Shown in pieces: positions 5,532 to 7,836 of a stretch of 7,836 bases of DNA (its first letter is position 1; each line of letters starts with the position of its first letter). Both the position numbers and the translations under genes were made by a program. This DNA comes from an uncultured Marinicella sp. (GTDB lineage: Bacteria; Pseudomonadota; Gammaproteobacteria; Xanthomonadales; Marinicellaceae): assembly GCA_938008005.1 (NCBI GenBank), contig CALLLZ010000080.1, forward strand, positions 1 through 7,836. The letters run 5' to 3'. The notes beneath the pieces are model-generated. The model was not told the DNA's origin. It saw only the letters and a program-made list of their open reading frames with translations, and did no database searches.

Positions 5532-7423
5532 TTGCGCTTCTGAGTGATTTTCAAGATGTTCCCTGGTAATTCATCCACCACAAAACGTTGGTCTTTCAGG
5601 GCAGAGACCAGCTCACTTTTATCTGTTTGTATAACTTGATGCCCCCAATAATTAAATAAATATAGATCTGTTTCTCGTTGGTGTAATGTCAATGTGCCAC
5701 GATACAAGCTTTGACTGTCAGTTTGATCATACCACACCCTCAATGCAATCAACCCTTCTCCTCGTTCTTGACTCATCAATAAACGCTCGACTTGTCCACG
5801 ATGTACATAAGAAAACAGGGGTAAATCGGCCGCATCAGGTTCTACTTGCATGGCTTGATAGACGTTTCGCCATGTACCTGGTTTCTGGTTGTGCCAACCA
5901 GCATCTTCCAATTGAGCTTGTAACACAGACAAATCAGCATCAATGGTGATATCTAAAGTTTGTTGTCCGTTATTGGCCCAACCCGTAGTTTTGTCAATGT
6001 TTTGTTGTTGTAACCAATCTGGCTTAGTGGCTTTGGTGGTATCGGAAAATAACAACCAATTCGCCACAGGCATTAACAGCAATGTTGTTATGAAAGCTAC
6101 CTTAACTGGCAAACCAAGGAATTGTTTGCGGTTTCGTGTACGAAAAGCAATCCCAATTAACATGGCCCAAATACTGGCAGTAAGCACAGATAAAACAACC
6201 ATTGCTAAATTCATTTGATAGAAAAATAATGTGGCAAAAGCAAACAACACAATCAATACACCAGCCAGGACATAAGGCCAACTTCGCCATCTGATAGGAT
6301 AAGCGCCTGCTACAATGATCGCCCAAAATGCGGCCAATGCTGTAAACCAAAAGACGTGATGATTTGCTATGAAATGCCACTGATCATGACCAATTCGACC
6401 AATCAACAGCGAAAAAATATAGGCGCTGACTGACAGCAGCAACCAATGACTGAGTACTATATATAAACGACGATAAATGAACCAAATCGCCACAACTACA
6501 GTCACCACCAATAGACTCAGATCATGACCAATAAACAACAACCCTTTCATCGGTGATACAGTCCACGGGTTATGGAAAGCATAGAAAAAAGATTCACTGC
6601 TTTGATTCCAACGCAACAAGGTGTCATTGATAGCCGCGAACCAAATGGCCGCAATTAAAAACACCATCAACAATACTGCCAGCATTGCCAAAGAACCTTT
6701 TTCAGGCTGCCTTGGATCAACCAAGCCTGAGGTTAATTTGCCTAATGTTGGATGTTTCTGCGTCCATGTCAATAAAGAACTCAACCATTGATATGTTCGA
6801 GGCACCAGTAATGCGTAAACAAAATTAATTATCCAGTAAGCCACCCATATCAATACCACAAGTACCAACACCAGAACGGCCATTTTAACCGCCACTTTAG
6901 CCATGGTTTCCATCGCCGAACCAAACAACATCCCTGGTAGCAGATAAAATGGTGCCCATAATATAGAAGCCACTAAACTGATGATTACATAACGCTTAAC
7001 TTCCATTCCCATCATGCCACCAATGGCTGGAATAATAGGCCTTACTGGACCAACAAATCGACCAATAAAAACACTGACACCACCATATTTGGCAAAAAAT
7101 GTTTTACCCTTTTCTATCAGATCAGGAAACTTGTATATCGGCCAGATTTTTAACAGCTTTTGTTTGTACTTATGGCCAATCCAGAAACTGATACCATCAC
7201 CGACAAAACCACCCAATGATGCCCAAAACCAAGCCGTATAGAAATCCAGCACACCCAAACCAATCAAGGCACCCAGACTGACTAAAAAAGCCGCCCCAGG
7301 GAAAATAATACCAACCAACAGAATGGATTCGGTGAAGGCAAATAGAAAGATTAAAATGCCTGTCCAGTTAGGATTGGCTTGAATCCAATCATATGCATCC
7401 TTGATCCAACCAGTCGGTTCCAT
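5528..7423 (-). CDS. DedA-PAP2-like-LssY_C membrane protein
   Basis: The 631-residue product has three parts. Residues about 1-205 are a DedA (VTT/SNARE-associated) domain with E32, FPG (41-43), GDG (75-77), FIGRFVGPVR (119-128) and an AIGG segment (133-136). DedA proteins move or flip membrane lipids such as undecaprenyl phosphate and phosphatidylethanolamine. Residues about 245-430 hold five to six membrane helices in the position of a PAP2 phosphatase domain, but the signature is degenerate: ANHH (353-356) stands where PSGH is expected and no SR...H...D motif follows. Residues about 470-628 are soluble and resemble the LssY C-terminal domain of Legionella LssY, which has the same three-part order. 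The start lies two bases after the hemL stop and the end overlaps the cytochrome start by four bases. It likely acts in the inner membrane on lipids or lipid carriers; the exact substrate is unknown. Confidence 0.88.
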   Translation of the reverse strand: MEPTGWIKDAYDWIQANPNWTGILIFLFAFTESILLVGIIFPGAAFLVSLGALIGLGVLDFYTAWFWASLGGFVGDGISFWIGHKYKQKLLKIWPIYKFPDLIEKGKTFFAKYGGVSVFIGRFVGPVRPIIPAIGGMMGMEVKRYVIISLVASILWAPFYLLPGMLFGSAMETMAKVAVKMAVLVLVLVVLIWVAYWIINFVYALLVPRTYQWLSSLLTWTQKHPTLGKLTSGLVDPRQPEKGSLAMLAVLLMVFLIAAIWFAAINDTLLRWNQSSESFFYAFHNPWTVSPMKGLLFIGHDLSLLVVTVVVAIWFIYRRLYIVLSHWLLLSVSAYIFSLLIGRIGHDQWHFIANHHVFWFTALAAFWAIIVAGAYPIRWRSWPYVLAGVLIVLFAFATLFFYQMNLAMVVLSVLTASIWAMLIGIAFRTRNRKQFLGLPVKVAFITTLLLMPVANWLLFSDTTKATKPDWLQQQNIDKTTGWANNGQQTLDITIDADLSVLQAQLEDAGWHNQKPGTWRNVYQAMQVEPDAADLPLFSYVHRGQVERLLMSQERGEGLIALRVWYDQTDSQSLYRGTLTLHQRETDLYLFNYWGHQVIQTDKSELVSALKDQRFVVDELPGNILKITQKRK

Positions 7424-7425
7424 GG

Positions 7426-7836
7426 TTAAGCTCTGATCGCGACTTTAGCAGCGTTAAGGGTTTGTTCAATAATTTCGTCACTGTGTTTTGAGCTTACGAA
7501 ACCCGCCTCGTAGGCTGAAGGCGCTAAATAAATACCGGCCTGTAACATGGCATGGAAAAAACGCTTAAAATGGGCTTCATCGCAATGCTTTAAATCATCA
7601 AAGCTGTGTACTTTTTTATCGGTAAAGTATAAACCAAACATACCACCTTGATTACATGTTGAGAAAGGCACTCCAGCCTCATCAGCAATGGATTGCAAAC
7701 CTTTAACCAGCTTATTGGTTTGGGCAGATAAGTATGGATAAAAGCCTGTTTCACTGATGATATTCATCATCGCTGACCCGGCGGCCATGGCCAGTGGGTT
7801 TCCTGATAACGTTCCCGCTTGGTAAACCGGCCCTGT
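7426..7836 (-). CDS. hemL: Glutamate-1-semialdehyde 2,1-aminomutase, C-terminal part (5' end outside window)
   Basis: The frame is open from the right edge to a TAA at 7428-7426, giving 136 residues, about the last third of a family usually near 425 residues. Strong matches to HemL are GPVYQAGTLSGNPLAMAAG at the edge, NQGGMFGLYFTD, a CDEAHFKRFFHAML segment and GIYLAPSAYEAGFVSSKHS. HemL is a cytoplasmic PLP enzyme that converts glutamate-1-semialdehyde to 5-aminolevulinate, the precursor of haem and other tetrapyrroles in the C5 pathway. The PLP-binding lysine lies in the part not shown. The ATG at 7788 is internal and is not the start. The downstream DedA-type gene follows after two bases, so they are probably co-transcribed. 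Confidence 0.95.
   Translation of the reverse strand, partial: TGPVYQAGTLSGNPLAMAAGSAMMNIISETGFYPYLSAQTNKLVKGLQSIADEAGVPFSTCNQGGMFGLYFTDKKVHSFDDLKHCDEAHFKRFFHAMLQAGIYLAPSAYEAGFVSSKHSDEIIEQTLNAAKVAIRA

Noticed and set aside
5686..6380. Several open frames of 87-92 codons on both strands inside the DedA-PAP2-LssY gene
   Set aside because: They overlap a coherent 631-residue membrane protein and have no independent support.
7786..7788. ATG as the start of a short separate gene
   Set aside because: The frame continues upstream to the edge with a clear HemL match, so this methionine is internal.

Overview
The window is AT-rich (about 40% G+C by eye), densely coding and clearly bacterial. The gene content (HemL, a DedA-PAP2-LssY-type membrane protein, a multihaem cytochrome c, TolB/TolA-type domains) points to a Gram-negative, probably a gammaproteobacterium. 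The two cysteine-rich hypothetical proteins at the left end resemble, from memory, proteins of Xanthomonadales-like lineages such as Marinicella. That placement is a low-confidence inference.

Layout, left to right. Positions 1-1940 (minus strand) hold two overlapping, probably paralogous genes for membrane-anchored proteins of unknown function; the second runs off the left edge. Positions 2007-2861 (minus) encode a stand-alone, apparently cytoplasmic protein with the periplasmic-binding-protein fold (NMT1/CA3427-like). Divergent from it, 2979-3746 (plus) encodes an exported protein that looks like the N-terminal domain of TolB joined directly to the C-terminal domain of TolA, without the TolB propeller or the TolA anchor. 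Positions 3747-4052 are a non-coding stretch between convergent genes, containing an inverted pair of REP-like palindromic repeats and a T-run. Positions 4053-7836 (minus) form a tight operon: hemL (5' end outside the window), a 631-residue DedA-PAP2-LssY_C membrane protein, and an eight-haem c-type cytochrome. The gap and overlap inside it are 2 bp and 4 bp.

How the genes relate. HemL makes 5-aminolevulinate, the haem precursor, and the last gene of the operon consumes eight haems per polypeptide, so the pairing may be functional. The DedA-PAP2-LssY protein between them probably works on membrane lipids, but its PAP2-like domain has lost most catalytic residues. The first genes of transcription units near 2861 and 2979 have -10-like boxes only 5-6 bases before their ATGs and no Shine-Dalgarno sequence, whereas the downstream cistron at 628 has a good one. 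This suggests leaderless transcripts for the first genes. The most unusual object is the TolB_N-TolA_C fusion: in classical Tol-Pal systems these two parts are reported to bind each other.
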